A stretch of 58,503 nt of DNA from the NCBI GenBank assembly GCA_900318105.1, contig ONJG01000033.1, positions 1 to 58,503 on the forward strand, read 5' to 3'. This stretch comes from an uncultured Eubacteriales bacterium (GTDB taxonomy: Bacteria > Bacillota > Clostridia > Peptostreptococcales > Anaerovoracaceae). Position numbers and translations under genes: made by a program. The notes below the pieces were generated by a model. That model searched no databases. It saw only the letters and a list, made by a program, of their open reading frames with translations, and had not been told where the DNA came from. Each line of letters starts with the position of its first letter. Positions within the stretch are counted from its first letter, which is position 1. Below are positions 1-8,719 of this stretch, in pieces.

Positions 1-93
1 GGCCTCGGTGAACGCATATCTCTTGTCGGTGATCTGAGTGCCGTTGATGCGGGCACCACCGCCCTGGATGGTGCGGTAGGCTTCGCTTTTAAC
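1..93 (-). pseudogene. truncated 3' fragment resembling the tyrosyl-tRNA synthetase S4 domain
   Basis: Read on the minus strand, this stretch encodes KSEAYRTIQGGGARINGTQI followed by a TDKRYAF-type continuation. This is the pattern of the RNA-binding S4 domain at the C-terminus of tyrosyl-tRNA synthetase (SKSEA-R-IQGGG-NG). The reading frame is closed by a TAA at 94-96 immediately before the domain, and a NUDIX gene lies where the catalytic part should be. The fragment therefore has no 5' part here. Its 3' end runs off the left edge of the window. It may be a leftover of a rearrangement or of a partial gene copy. Family assignment is by motif only. Confidence 0.5.
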
Positions 94-184
94 TTACTGC
101 ACTTTCGTGTTATTCGTCATAATGTGCGAATCTGTTTCTGTAAAATATTAATTATTTCACCGAGGGACTTCGATGACTTTGACG

Positions 185-565
185 TCAATCTCCGCTCAGT
201 TGTCCTATGAGTTCAACATCCGACGGCAACCACTTTACGCTGCTGAGTTCATCCTTTGCAAGCCATTTTGCAGCATCATGCTCCAGCAGCACTGGTTCTC
301 CCTCTGTGATGTGACACAGGAAACAATCCATCTCGAGATGGAACTCCGGATAATCATACTCCACTGTAGTATAAAACCGGTCAATGGCTATCCCAATGTC
401 GAGTTCCTCGCGGATTTCCCTTACAAGAGCCTCTTCGGGAGTCTCTCCGGGTTCTATTTTTCCGCCCGGAAATTCCCACCAGCCCTTCCAGTCGCCATAA
501 CCTCTCTGGGTGGCGAATATCTTACCATCTTTTTCGATAATAGCAGCAACTACTCTCTTAGCCAT
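185..565 (-). CDS. mutT: NUDIX hydrolase, MutT-like (8-oxo-dGTP diphosphatase type)
   Basis: A 126-residue single-domain NUDIX protein. The Nudix box runs from Gly35 through E41 to the R49-E50-I-R-E53-E54 core that binds the catalytic metal. The last Gly of the consensus is Asp56. The N-terminus (MAKRVVAAIIEKDGKIFATQR) and the WWEFPGG loop before the box match the MutT/CTP-pyrophosphohydrolase group, which hydrolyses oxidised or other nucleoside triphosphates to monophosphate and PPi. Substrate preference within that group cannot be read from sequence. It follows the DUF5692 gene with a 7-base gap and no strong ribosome site of its own, so it is probably co-transcribed with it and translationally coupled. 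Confidence 0.85.
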   Translation of the reverse strand: MAKRVVAAIIEKDGKIFATQRGYGDWKGWWEFPGGKIEPGETPEEALVREIREELDIGIAIDRFYTTVEYDYPEFHLEMDCFLCHITEGEPVLLEHDAAKWLAKDELSSVKWLPSDVELIGQLSGD

Positions 566-572
566 CTGTCAA

Positions 573-1697
573 TTAAGCAACTTCGGCTCTTGCCATAGCT
601 TCTTCGTAGTCCTTCGTACCTGCGAATACATCGTTGGAGTATGGGTTCTTGCCCATTTCGATGGAACGTTTGATGATGACTGCGATGCAGATTACGTTGG
701 CAGCGATTGCGAGAATTGCGACCACGCCCTGTGCTCTCGGATCTGCAGTGATACCCATGCCTGAGATAATCTCACCTGCCTGTGCGGTCTTTCCTGCACC
801 TGTGTTGTAAAGTGTGATGGCTTTCTCATAGAGATCCATTGCAGTGATTCCGTTTGCCGTAGCTCCGCCGTAAACTGACGGGAGAGCAGCAGCGAATCTG
901 CTGGAGAGCTGGAAGCCCGGAACCACCTGAGCCCACATGCACCAGATGGCCAGTGTGTTGGCACGGTTCTGGATCCATGCACCCTTGTTCCAGAGTGCGT
1001 TTGCAAATGTCGGTGCGAGCAGGAGTGCGACTCCGCAGTACCATGTATGTGTCGGAAGATTGAGGTATGTGTACTCAAAGTTCCAGAGGTCGTATGCCAC
1101 GATGAACCAGATGGTCATATCCGGCCAGAGCATATCTGACTTGTTTTTATCATTTGATGTGAGAAGGTTGATGCAGCCTGTCATGCAGAAGATATTGATC
1201 ATTCCTGCGATGGCATTAACTACATTCCACCATCCGCCGTAGATGAATACTCCCTCGTTGGATGCCCACCATGCACCGGAGAGGTTTCCTGTGATGGAGT
1301 ATGCAGCAAGTGCGGATTCCATGTCCGATACGTTTGCAATCATGATGTTGGCTGCAACGATGAACCACGGGAACCATTTGAACCATTTTTCTTTGCCGAT
1401 TCCCCATTTGTACTTGATCATCATGAAGCCTACGCATCCGATGTCCGCAGCATAGAGCTTGAAGTAGTGGAACCAGCCGTCCATATATGCAACTGTCGGG
1501 TTGTTCTGTCCGCCGAACATTCCGAGGTGTGCAAGTATGAAATAAACTGTCAGGATGGTCGGGATGATCACGAATACGATCATGCCGCCCTGCTTGGTCC
1601 TGCGGCCGATTTCATTCATTGCGATAAGTCCGCAAAAAACGAGCACCCAGCCTATAATCTGCATTACGGCATGCTCGCTGTAAAGTTGAAATAACAT
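573..1697 (-). CDS. DUF5692 family multi-pass membrane protein
   Basis: A hydrophobic protein of 374 residues with about eight to ten predicted membrane segments (for example MQIIGWVLVFCGLIAM and MIVFVIIPTILTVYFILAH), and a polar C-terminal tail. I recognise it as a DUF5692-type protein of unknown function. An in-frame ATG exists at 1799, but the chosen start is 1697 (MLFQLYSEHA). It is preceded by AAGGAGG at the right spacing, and the strong promoter at 1802-1830 places the upstream ATG at or before the transcription start. The leader between promoter and start can fold into hairpins (see separate entry). The product may be a transporter or sensor; no substrate can be named. Confidence 0.75.
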   Translation of the reverse strand: MLFQLYSEHAVMQIIGWVLVFCGLIAMNEIGRRTKQGGMIVFVIIPTILTVYFILAHLGMFGGQNNPTVAYMDGWFHYFKLYAADIGCVGFMMIKYKWGIGKEKWFKWFPWFIVAANIMIANVSDMESALAAYSITGNLSGAWWASNEGVFIYGGWWNVVNAIAGMINIFCMTGCINLLTSNDKNKSDMLWPDMTIWFIVAYDLWNFEYTYLNLPTHTWYCGVALLLAPTFANALWNKGAWIQNRANTLAIWCMWAQVVPGFQLSSRFAAALPSVYGGATANGITAMDLYEKAITLYNTGAGKTAQAGEIISGMGITADPRAQGVVAILAIAANVICIAVIIKRSIEMGKNPYSNDVFAGTKDYEEAMARAEVA

Positions 1698-1708
1698 AAT
1701 ACTTATAC

Positions 1709-1807
1709 CTCCTTGGTAAATACCTTTCGGCACAAAAGAAAAAATGTGTGCCTCAGTAGTTAGGAAACCAAAACCAGTAATTCGGTTTCCGTGCTGCACA
1801 CATTATA
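1709..1807 (-). promoter_or_regulatory. structured 5' leader of the DUF5692 gene
   Basis: On the minus strand the leader contains an inner inverted repeat GGAAACC/GGTTTCC with a 14-base loop. It sits inside an outer perfect 9-base inverted repeat AATGTGTGC/GCACACATT (ends at 1745 and 1805), followed by a run of Ts. This looks like a terminator or attenuator hairpin just ahead of the ribosome site. The predicted transcription start (about 1796) would remove part of the outer arm, so only the inner hairpin is certain to be in RNA. The repeat may instead be an operator. I do not recognise a known riboswitch class. Confidence 0.45.
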
Positions 1808-1830
1808 TTCCTTCGTTATTATATTATCAA
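1802..1830 (-). promoter_or_regulatory. sigma-A type promoter of the DUF5692-mutT unit
   Basis: Minus-strand TTGATA (1825-1830) and TATAAT (1802-1807) are separated by exactly 17 bases. The -10 is perfect and the -35 matches 5 of 6. It directs transcription into the structured leader. Confidence 0.75.
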
Positions 1831-1862
1831 CGATTAATTGTATTATTTATAGTTGTAGTTTT

Positions 1863-2837
1863 TTATACCTCGATGTATAGCTCTTCTTTGTCTTTCTTTT
1901 CCGGGTAGCGTACCTCAGCGGGCACTACGCCTGTGAGCTCTGCGGTCTTTTCTTTGGTTGCCAGGAGCTCTCCGAGACGTCCGTTTTTCTTTGCCAGCAG
2001 CAGTATTATGATGCCGAGCAGACCGTCGATGAAGATGGCCGGCAGCGCCGCTTCAACTCCGAATTCGAAGTCGTAGAAAAGGTTGCTGACACCTGCTGCT
2101 CCGTCCAGGTGAAATACAGAGACCTCGGATACGAGTCCGCTGTTAGGTAGTCCGAAGAGGAAGTTCTGCGTGAAATTCCACATCGTGTGTATACCCATGC
2201 ATGTCCATATGCTGCCGGAATACCAGCGCAGCAGTGAATATGACAGGCCTGTGATGCATATGCCCACTATGGCCATGACGCTGACCCCCGGGTTGAAACT
2301 GTGAAGGAGGCCGAAAAGAACGCCGTTTACCACCACAGCCACCCAGAGCGGATAGTGCACATTTATGCGCTCATACATAAAGCCCCTGCACCAGATTTCC
2401 TCGGACGAACTCTGAAAGAATACCGAGAGCAGTGCAAACAGCATGAGCGGTATGCCGCTTGAGGAGAAATCGTAGGTCAGCTTGATGTCTCCGTGTATCA
2501 TGGCGCACAGGATGCAGAAGAAGTTCGTAAGAAATCCCAGCAGGAGTCCAGCTACGAGCAGGCTCCAGGAGTGCGTCTTTCTGTTTGGGAGCATCATCTT
2601 TCCTATGTCCCTGTTCTTTCTGAAGAGACAGAGCAGGGCAAATGCTATTATGGTCATTATTGTGCCTGTGTACATTTCAAGCACGAAAACCAGAGCATCT
2701 GACTGCGTATTTGCATCGATCACCAGTTTGTCAAAACGTGCGGTCAGGACCGAGCCCACTAATATATACCAAAATCCGAATACGAGAATTATCCAGATTA
2801 TCCTGTTTGTAAAGCTTGTCTTCTTCAGAATATCCAT
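1863..2837 (-). CDS. CPBP family intramembrane glutamic metalloprotease (CAAX/Abi type)
   Basis: A 324-residue polytopic membrane protein. The CPBP signature is complete: E146-E147-x3-R151 (EEIWCR), the FGLLH motif with His179, and a later IHTMWNF motif with His and Asn. These form the intramembrane active site of the Rce1-like CPBP superfamily. Members process prenylated or hydrophobic peptides, or give self-immunity to bacteriocins; its substrate here is unknown. A GGGAGAG ribosome site precedes the ATG. It lies 12 bases after the glycogen fusion gene, at the 3' end of that long gene train, so it may be transcribed with it. The C-terminal tail after the last membrane segment is charged and cytoplasmic. 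Confidence 0.85.
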   Translation of the reverse strand: MDILKKTSFTNRIIWIILVFGFWYILVGSVLTARFDKLVIDANTQSDALVFVLEMYTGTIMTIIAFALLCLFRKNRDIGKMMLPNRKTHSWSLLVAGLLLGFLTNFFCILCAMIHGDIKLTYDFSSSGIPLMLFALLSVFFQSSSEEIWCRGFMYERINVHYPLWVAVVVNGVLFGLLHSFNPGVSVMAIVGICITGLSYSLLRWYSGSIWTCMGIHTMWNFTQNFLFGLPNSGLVSEVSVFHLDGAAGVSNLFYDFEFGVEAALPAIFIDGLLGIIILLLAKKNGRLGELLATKEKTAELTGVVPAEVRYPEKKDKEELYIEV

Positions 2838-2849
2838 TTATCTCTCCCT

Positions 2850-5800
2850 TTATCTCCCTGTTTCGTCAGCCAGGCTTCTGAACCAGCCCGCTACCTCGTT
2901 TGTCTCAGAAAAATCCGGATTGACTGCCCCGCGAGGTAGCTTCCATGTCCAGTTACCTTCCGGAACTCCCGGCACATTCATCCTTGCATCGCTTCCGAGG
3001 AAGAATACATCCTGTATCTGAAGCATCGCAAGACACGCCGGGCTTTTGTATATCTCCTTGATTATGCGTATTGATTCCCTTACTGCATCCTCGTTGCTGC
3101 AATTCTCACCCAGATATGTTTTTACAAATCCCATGAGTGTGTCGTTGTCGTGGGTTCCTGTGTAAAAGGCACGTTTTGAGGCTTTGGCGGGATCCATATC
3201 CAGCATTTCAAATGCGGAGAACTGCCAGACATCCATCCCCGGGATGCCTGTGAGCTCTGTGAGATTAGTCACTGCATTATCCAGCATGCCAAGATCCTCC
3301 GCGAGGAGTCTCAGCGTCAGCTTTTCATCTCTGAGCATATTATCTATAGCTCTGAAAAGCTCAAGTCCGGGTCCCGGCTGCCAGACACCGTCCGTTACTT
3401 TGCCGTCATCCGGAATCGCATAGTACTCGGAAAGACCTCGGAAATGGTCTATCCTTAAGATGTCGTAGCGCTCTGCACACTGCCTGATGCGCCTCAGCCA
3501 CCAGTCATAATCAGTCTCTTTAAGATAATCCCAGTCGTAGAGGGGATTGCCCCAGTCCTGACCCTCTCCTGTGAACGCGTCAGGCGGAGCACCTGCGTGA
3601 ACGCTCTTACTGCCGTCCTCATTGAGTCTGAACACCTCACGGTTCGCCCAGACGTCCGCGCTTTCGGCTGCCATGAACATCGGGAGGTCACCCATTATGC
3701 TTATACCCTTGCTGTTGGCATACTCTTTCAGTTCGCGCCACTGAACGTCAAAGGCGTACTGCGCACGCATCAGATTATATGCCCTCTTTGAAAGTTCCGG
3801 ACTGAGATTGTGCAGTATCTCATGTGCATCTCCGAATTGTTCATCCTCAGGCCATTCCTGCCACGGTTTTCCTTCGTTTGTTTCTCTGAGCACCGTGTAT
3901 ACGGCGTATTCCGTAAGCCAGTCGGAATTAGTCCTGGCGAATTCCTTAAACCCTTCCTTGTCCGGCAGCTCATCCGGATTTATAAAATCCGGATTTCCGG
4001 CGAATGTGCTGCGACTGCTGTACGGTGAACCGCCAGTTCCGCATGGATTGAGCGGCAGTATCTGCCATATTTTGAATCCGGCATCTGCTATGAAATCCAC
4101 GAATTCTCTTGCAGGTGCGCCGAGCATGGGCTGCTCGAGCGAGCTGATGTGGCATATGACGCCTGCAGATCTTTCAAAATCCTGCCTTTTCGGAGCTTCA
4201 TCCCTGAGGCAAATAATCTTTACGGAAAGCCTGTCCATATTAATTCTGCCGACGCTTCCGTTTTCATCAGTGCTCATCTCTTCGCTCGTGAGAAGTTCAA
4301 GTGCGTATCCGCACTTGAGAGCTTCGATGCCGGACAGGTCTACTGCAGCGTCATCGTAGCTCCTGCTCGCCAGGACGAGCAGCTTCTCACCGTGACCCTC
4401 CCTGACAAAAGCAAATATGTCATCGGATATTCCGTCTCTGCCGGAGAGCATGGTGAATTCTCCGTCTTTGAGCGCAGGATGTTCCTTATACAAAATCCCG
4501 AGCATCCTGTAGTGGTAGGCGAGATCCTTGTTCTCACGTCCCCACGGAAATCCGCTCCTGTTGGCGGGGTCAGGTCCTCCCATGAGGCCTGCTTCATCCC
4601 CGTAGTAGAGACACGGCACTCCCGGAAGCGTATATTGCAGGGCCGAGAGCACTTTCACCTTTCTGACTGCAGAATTGTAGTCCTCATATCCTGCCATGGC
4701 AGTGAGTATCCTCTCCCTGTCGTGGCTGCCTATGAGGTTAAGTGCAGCATAGAAATGCTCCCTCGGATAATTCTCGGCGAGGCTAGTGAGCTGCTCTGCA
4801 GCGTAGCCTGAGCCGATAGTATAGTTAATGTAGTCGAGCAGTATGGTCCTAAGCGGATAATTCATGGTGCCGTGCAGCTCATCTCCGAGCAGGTATTCCC
4901 TTCTCTCGCCGTAGCTTATCTTGTTGCTGGCATCCTCCCAGACTTCCCCGATCAGGAGGCTGTCCTCTGCTGCTTTATCCACACACTTCCTGCATCCTTT
5001 GATGAATGAGTCCGGAAGCTCATCCGCAACATCGAGCCTCCAGCCCGATGCGCCCATTTTGAGCCAGCGAGCCATGACTCCGTCATCCGAGAGTATGAAA
5101 TTTCTGTAATCCTCGTTGTTTTCGTTTACCTCAGGGAGGTCTTCGACTCCCCACCAGGCCTTGTATCCGATTTTTTCATTCTCATCGAATTTGTACCAGC
5201 TCCTGTACGGAGAATCTTCGTTGTTCCAGGCGCCTTTTTCCTTTGTGCCTTTGGACGGATAGTTGCCGTATTTATCGAAGTATATGCTGTCCGATCCGGT
5301 GTGGCTGAATACTCCATCGAGTATGAGCCTTATGCCCTTGTCCTTTGCCGTCTCCGCCAGATGAACAAAATCCTCATCCGTTCCGAGGGCCGGATCTATG
5401 TGCATGTAGTCGGCTGTATCGTAGCGGTGGTTTGAGGTAGCTTCAAATATTGGATTAAGATATATGGCATCCGCGCCCAGTGATTTGATGTAGTCGAGCT
5501 TGCTTTCTATACCCTTGAGGCTTCCGCCGTAAATGGGCCACTCGGTTACCTTACCCTCTGCATCCCTGGTGTAGTATGCCTCCCGGTCCCAGTCCTCCTG
5601 GAGCACGCGCTTTATATCATCGCGCCTTGAATTGACGCTTTCGTTGGCGGCTATGCATCTCTCCTTCCAGGCATCATCTCTTGCAAACCTGTCGGGAAAT
5701 ATCTGATAAACTATGCCGTCCGTATACCACGACGGAACCTCCGAAGGCTTGTATACGGTAATCTGATAGCACTCCGGGCTGTACTCGTAGGTCTGCCCTG

Positions 5801-6119
5801 TGCCGCCCAGGCAGTCTTTATTATTGCCGTAATAGACTGTATAAGATTCTTCGCCCCGTGCTTTGATTTCAAATGCATACCAGAGCAGGCAGCCCTCATC
5901 CGGCACGGTGAATTTCGTGCCGTATCTGCCGCTGCCCGGCTCTGTCTCTGTCATCTCATAATATGCCGGGGAGACTTCCTCACCGCGCCATACCATGGCT
6001 CTTACGCTTGTGACCTCAGCGTCTGTGATATCAATCGAAAGAGAGACCTTCGTGCCGGTTCTGGCCGCACCAAAGGGCTCTCTGTACTCTTTTAGCCTTG
6101 AATTATGTAATATCTTCAT
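2850..6119 (-). CDS. bifunctional GH13 alpha-glucan hydrolase / 4-alpha-glucanotransferase (GlgX-MalQ type fusion)
   Basis: A 1089-residue two-enzyme fusion. Residues 1-125 look like a CBM34-type beta domain. Residues about 130-630 are a GH13 barrel with nucleophile D363 (RLDVAD), acid/base E392 (GEVWED) and D467 (GSHDRE), as in neopullulanase/debranching enzymes. Residues about 650-1089 are a GH77 amylomaltase with D891 (RIDHFRG), E941 (AEDLG) and D991 (GTHDND). The first half should open branched or short alpha-glucans and the second disproportionate maltooligosaccharides, feeding GlgP. It is 9 bases after glgA and in the same transcript. Such fusions occur in Clostridia. All catalytic residues of both halves are present; the exact linkage specificity of the GH13 half (alpha-1,4 or 1,6) is not certain. 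Confidence 0.88.
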   Translation of the reverse strand: MKILHNSRLKEYREPFGAARTGTKVSLSIDITDAEVTSVRAMVWRGEEVSPAYYEMTETEPGSGRYGTKFTVPDEGCLLWYAFEIKARGEESYTVYYGNNKDCLGGTGQTYEYSPECYQITVYKPSEVPSWYTDGIVYQIFPDRFARDDAWKERCIAANESVNSRRDDIKRVLQEDWDREAYYTRDAEGKVTEWPIYGGSLKGIESKLDYIKSLGADAIYLNPIFEATSNHRYDTADYMHIDPALGTDEDFVHLAETAKDKGIRLILDGVFSHTGSDSIYFDKYGNYPSKGTKEKGAWNNEDSPYRSWYKFDENEKIGYKAWWGVEDLPEVNENNEDYRNFILSDDGVMARWLKMGASGWRLDVADELPDSFIKGCRKCVDKAAEDSLLIGEVWEDASNKISYGERREYLLGDELHGTMNYPLRTILLDYINYTIGSGYAAEQLTSLAENYPREHFYAALNLIGSHDRERILTAMAGYEDYNSAVRKVKVLSALQYTLPGVPCLYYGDEAGLMGGPDPANRSGFPWGRENKDLAYHYRMLGILYKEHPALKDGEFTMLSGRDGISDDIFAFVREGHGEKLLVLASRSYDDAAVDLSGIEALKCGYALELLTSEEMSTDENGSVGRINMDRLSVKIICLRDEAPKRQDFERSAGVICHISSLEQPMLGAPAREFVDFIADAGFKIWQILPLNPCGTGGSPYSSRSTFAGNPDFINPDELPDKEGFKEFARTNSDWLTEYAVYTVLRETNEGKPWQEWPEDEQFGDAHEILHNLSPELSKRAYNLMRAQYAFDVQWRELKEYANSKGISIMGDLPMFMAAESADVWANREVFRLNEDGSKSVHAGAPPDAFTGEGQDWGNPLYDWDYLKETDYDWWLRRIRQCAERYDILRIDHFRGLSEYYAIPDDGKVTDGVWQPGPGLELFRAIDNMLRDEKLTLRLLAEDLGMLDNAVTNLTELTGIPGMDVWQFSAFEMLDMDPAKASKRAFYTGTHDNDTLMGFVKTYLGENCSNEDAVRESIRIIKEIYKSPACLAMLQIQDVFFLGSDARMNVPGVPEGNWTWKLPRGAVNPDFSETNEVAGWFRSLADETGR

Positions 6120-6128
6120 TATTTGTCC

Positions 6129-7583
6129 TTATTGCAGCAGGCTGTCATAGAGGCTGCGGTATTTTTCGGCCGATGCATCCCAGCCGTAGTCCATGCCCAT
6201 GGCGTTCAGCATGAGTTTCTTCCATACCTCCGGTTTATCGTTATAGATCTCAAGTGCGAGCTGAACCGCATTCCAGAGGCCCGTGCTGTCAAATGTCTTG
6301 AACGAGAAGCCGTTTGCATCTTCGCCCGCATCCCAGTAGCCGTTTACCGTATCCTTTAGTCCGCCCGTCTCTCTGACGAGTGGCAAAGTTCCGTATCTCA
6401 TGGAGATCATCTGGGCAAGTCCGCACGGTTCAAAGAGCGATGGCATCAGGAATACATCGGATCCTGCGTAAAACCTGCGTGAGAGGGGCTCGTTGAACGT
6501 GATGCAGGCAGCGAAATTGTCTCCGTTTCTGTATGCGAAATCGCCTATTGCGTATTCGTATGCGCCGTCGCCGGTTCCGAGCACGGCCACCTGCATATCC
6601 AGGTTTTTAAACGACGGCAGGAGGTCTGCGATGAGGTTTGCCCCCTTTTGTGTGGTCAGTCTCGACACCATCCCAAAGAGCGGGATGTCCGGGTCTTCCC
6701 TGAGGCCTATCTCCCTCTGGAGCGCGAGTTTGTTTTCTTTCTTTTTTTCGAAAACATTCTTTTCGTTGTAGTTGACGGCTATGGCCTTATCCGTTGCAGG
6801 GTTGTAGCTGTCTCTGTCTATGCCGTTTATGATGCCGCTGAGCTTGTAGCTCCTGGACCAGAAAAGCCCCTCGAGGCCTTCGCCGTATTCCATGGTGCAG
6901 ATTTCCTCTGCATAGCTCGGGCTGACCGTGGTTATGGCATCTGCGTATATGACTGCGCCCTGCAGATAGTTGGTGGCATCGTTGTGTATCATCTGCCCTT
7001 CTGCCGGGGTTCCTTTGAGTCCGAGCACATCGCCTGTCACGAACCTGCTGTACTGTCCCTGGAACTTCAGGTTGTGGATGGTAAACACCGTTTTGATCGG
7101 ATCGTAGATGCGGTCTCCGTTGTAGTGCTCTCTCAGGTAGACCGGGATAAGGGCGGTGTGCCAGTCATTGCAGTGGAGTATGTCAACTTTGTATGACTTT
7201 CTGATATGCCTTATGGTCTCGAGCACGGCTTTTGAGAAAAAGGCCACCCTCTCTCCGTCGTCGTACTCGCCGTATACCTGCGAGCGCTTGAAGTAGTACT
7301 CGTTGTCCAGGAAGTAGTAATAAACGCCGTTCATCCTGAGCGTAAACAGACCGCAGTACTGCGATCTCCAGCCGAGCCTTACCTCATAGTTCATGACGTA
7401 TTTCATATTGCTCCTGTACTCCTCCGGTATGGAGCTCAGAAGCGGGAGTATCACTCTCGCATCGTAGTCCGCGGACTTTACATGAGCAGGAAGAGACCCG
7501 GCTACATCACCGAGTCCCCCAGTTTTTATAAAAGGTGTTGCTTCAAATGCCGCAAACAGTACGTTTTTCTTTTTATTAGGCAT
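6129..7583 (-). CDS. glgA: glycogen synthase (ADP-glucose, GT5)
   Basis: 484 residues, the usual length for bacterial glycogen synthase. The ADP-glucose-binding K20-TGGLGD motif stands at the N-terminus. The C-terminal GT-B half has MPSLFEPCGLAQMISMRYGT and RETGGL, with the conserved Glu and second glycine-rich loop. The enzyme transfers glucose from ADP-glucose to the non-reducing ends of alpha-1,4-glucan. It lies between glgD and the glucanotransferase fusion with short gaps, in the glycogen gene train, and has a good AAAGGAGA ribosome site. No branching enzyme (glgB) is present in this window, so branching must be encoded elsewhere. Confidence 0.95.
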   Translation of the reverse strand: MPNKKKNVLFAAFEATPFIKTGGLGDVAGSLPAHVKSADYDARVILPLLSSIPEEYRSNMKYVMNYEVRLGWRSQYCGLFTLRMNGVYYYFLDNEYYFKRSQVYGEYDDGERVAFFSKAVLETIRHIRKSYKVDILHCNDWHTALIPVYLREHYNGDRIYDPIKTVFTIHNLKFQGQYSRFVTGDVLGLKGTPAEGQMIHNDATNYLQGAVIYADAITTVSPSYAEEICTMEYGEGLEGLFWSRSYKLSGIINGIDRDSYNPATDKAIAVNYNEKNVFEKKKENKLALQREIGLREDPDIPLFGMVSRLTTQKGANLIADLLPSFKNLDMQVAVLGTGDGAYEYAIGDFAYRNGDNFAACITFNEPLSRRFYAGSDVFLMPSLFEPCGLAQMISMRYGTLPLVRETGGLKDTVNGYWDAGEDANGFSFKTFDSTGLWNAVQLALEIYNDKPEVWKKLMLNAMGMDYGWDASAEKYRSLYDSLLQ

Positions 7584-7598
7584 AAAGTCTCCTTTTCG

Positions 7599-8702
7599 TC
7601 AGATCTTTTTATCCTTACCCAGCACCACAGGCGCATCCTTGGTTCCGTATATCTTTACTCCGTCCGTGATGGTCACGTATTTGTCGGTAATTACATTGTT
7701 CAGGACCGCGCCGTCTCCTATTTCGGCATGCATCATTATGACGCTGTTCTTGACAACCGCGTCCTTGCCGATGTTGACCGAACGGAATATGATGCTGTTT
7801 TCGACCCTTCCTTCGATCCTGCAGCCTGCGGAGATGACGGAATTCCTGACGTCTGCGTCCTTGTAGTGGAATACCGGCGCCTCGTCCTGGGCTTTGGTGT
7901 ATATCGGTCTTTCATCATTGCAGAACACCTCGTTACGTATGTCGTAGTCCGTCATGTCCTGATTGACCTTGATGAAGTCCACCGGGTTCTTGATCTTTCC
8001 GAGATAGCCCTTGAACTCGTAGCTGTCGATATCCATGGTGTCCATATTGTCTCTGATGATCTGGAGCATGTCCATGTACTCAAGAGTCTCATACCAGCTC
8101 ATGAAATCTATCATATACTCCCTGTCCACTATGAAGCAGTCCGCAAAGTAATCGGACCATGCATATCCCTCGATATTGATGTTTCTGACTTTTCCCTCTT
8201 CATCAAGATCCAGGAAAAATCCCTGGTAGTCCTCTCCCTTTGGTACTTTTTTGTACACCATTGTGATAGGACTCTGAGATTTTTCGTGCTGGCTGATAAG
8301 AGGCCTGAAGTCTATGTTCCATACGTCCGTGCTGTTGGTCATGATGACGTAGTCAGCATCGTCTCTTTCAAAGAATTTCCTGCACTTTATGATGTCTCTC
8401 AGGAGAAATCTGCTGCCCACCGACTGAAGTCCGTATGCAGAACCCGGCATTATGAAGAGTCCGCCGCTCTTTCTTCCGAGCGACCATGGGCTTCCTATGC
8501 CCACGTGGTCGACAAGGGATCCTGAGTTGTACGGAGCGATAATTCCGACAGTGGTGATTCCTGAGTTGCTCATATTGGACAGGGCGAAGTCGATCAGTCT
8601 GTATCTGCCTCCGTATGGAAGCGATGCGAGCGATCTGTTGTCCAGAAGTTCGCCGAATTCCGTGCTGGTGTAGTTAGCAGAAATAAGTCCTATTGTCTTC
8701 AT
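7599..8702 (-). CDS. glgD: glucose-1-phosphate adenylyltransferase, GlgD subunit
   Basis: A 367-residue nucleotidyltransferase with a C-terminal left-handed beta-helix (hexapeptide repeats from about residue 270). The N-terminal loop reads MKTIGLISANYTSTEFGELL and lacks the GGxGxRL catalytic loop of GlgC. It is therefore the GlgD paralogue that forms a mixed tetramer with GlgC in Gram-positive bacteria and raises its activity. It is adjacent to glgC, 17 bases downstream, with its own AAAGGGGG site. Divergence of the catalytic loop is a family feature, not damage. Confidence 0.93.
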   Translation of the reverse strand: MKTIGLISANYTSTEFGELLDNRSLASLPYGGRYRLIDFALSNMSNSGITTVGIIAPYNSGSLVDHVGIGSPWSLGRKSGGLFIMPGSAYGLQSVGSRFLLRDIIKCRKFFERDDADYVIMTNSTDVWNIDFRPLISQHEKSQSPITMVYKKVPKGEDYQGFFLDLDEEGKVRNINIEGYAWSDYFADCFIVDREYMIDFMSWYETLEYMDMLQIIRDNMDTMDIDSYEFKGYLGKIKNPVDFIKVNQDMTDYDIRNEVFCNDERPIYTKAQDEAPVFHYKDADVRNSVISAGCRIEGRVENSIIFRSVNIGKDAVVKNSVIMMHAEIGDGAVLNNVITDKYVTITDGVKIYGTKDAPVVLGKDKKI

Positions 8703-8719
8703 CTCTTCTGCCCCCTTTC

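Noticed and set aside
573-1799. Longer start at 1799 for the DUF5692 protein
   Set aside because: It lies at the -10 box of the promoter, before the expected transcription start, and has no ribosome site.
7482-8525. Long plus-strand frame opposite glgD
   Set aside because: Shadow of the glgD codon pattern on the other strand; no ribosome site and low-complexity composition rich in Val, His and Asp.
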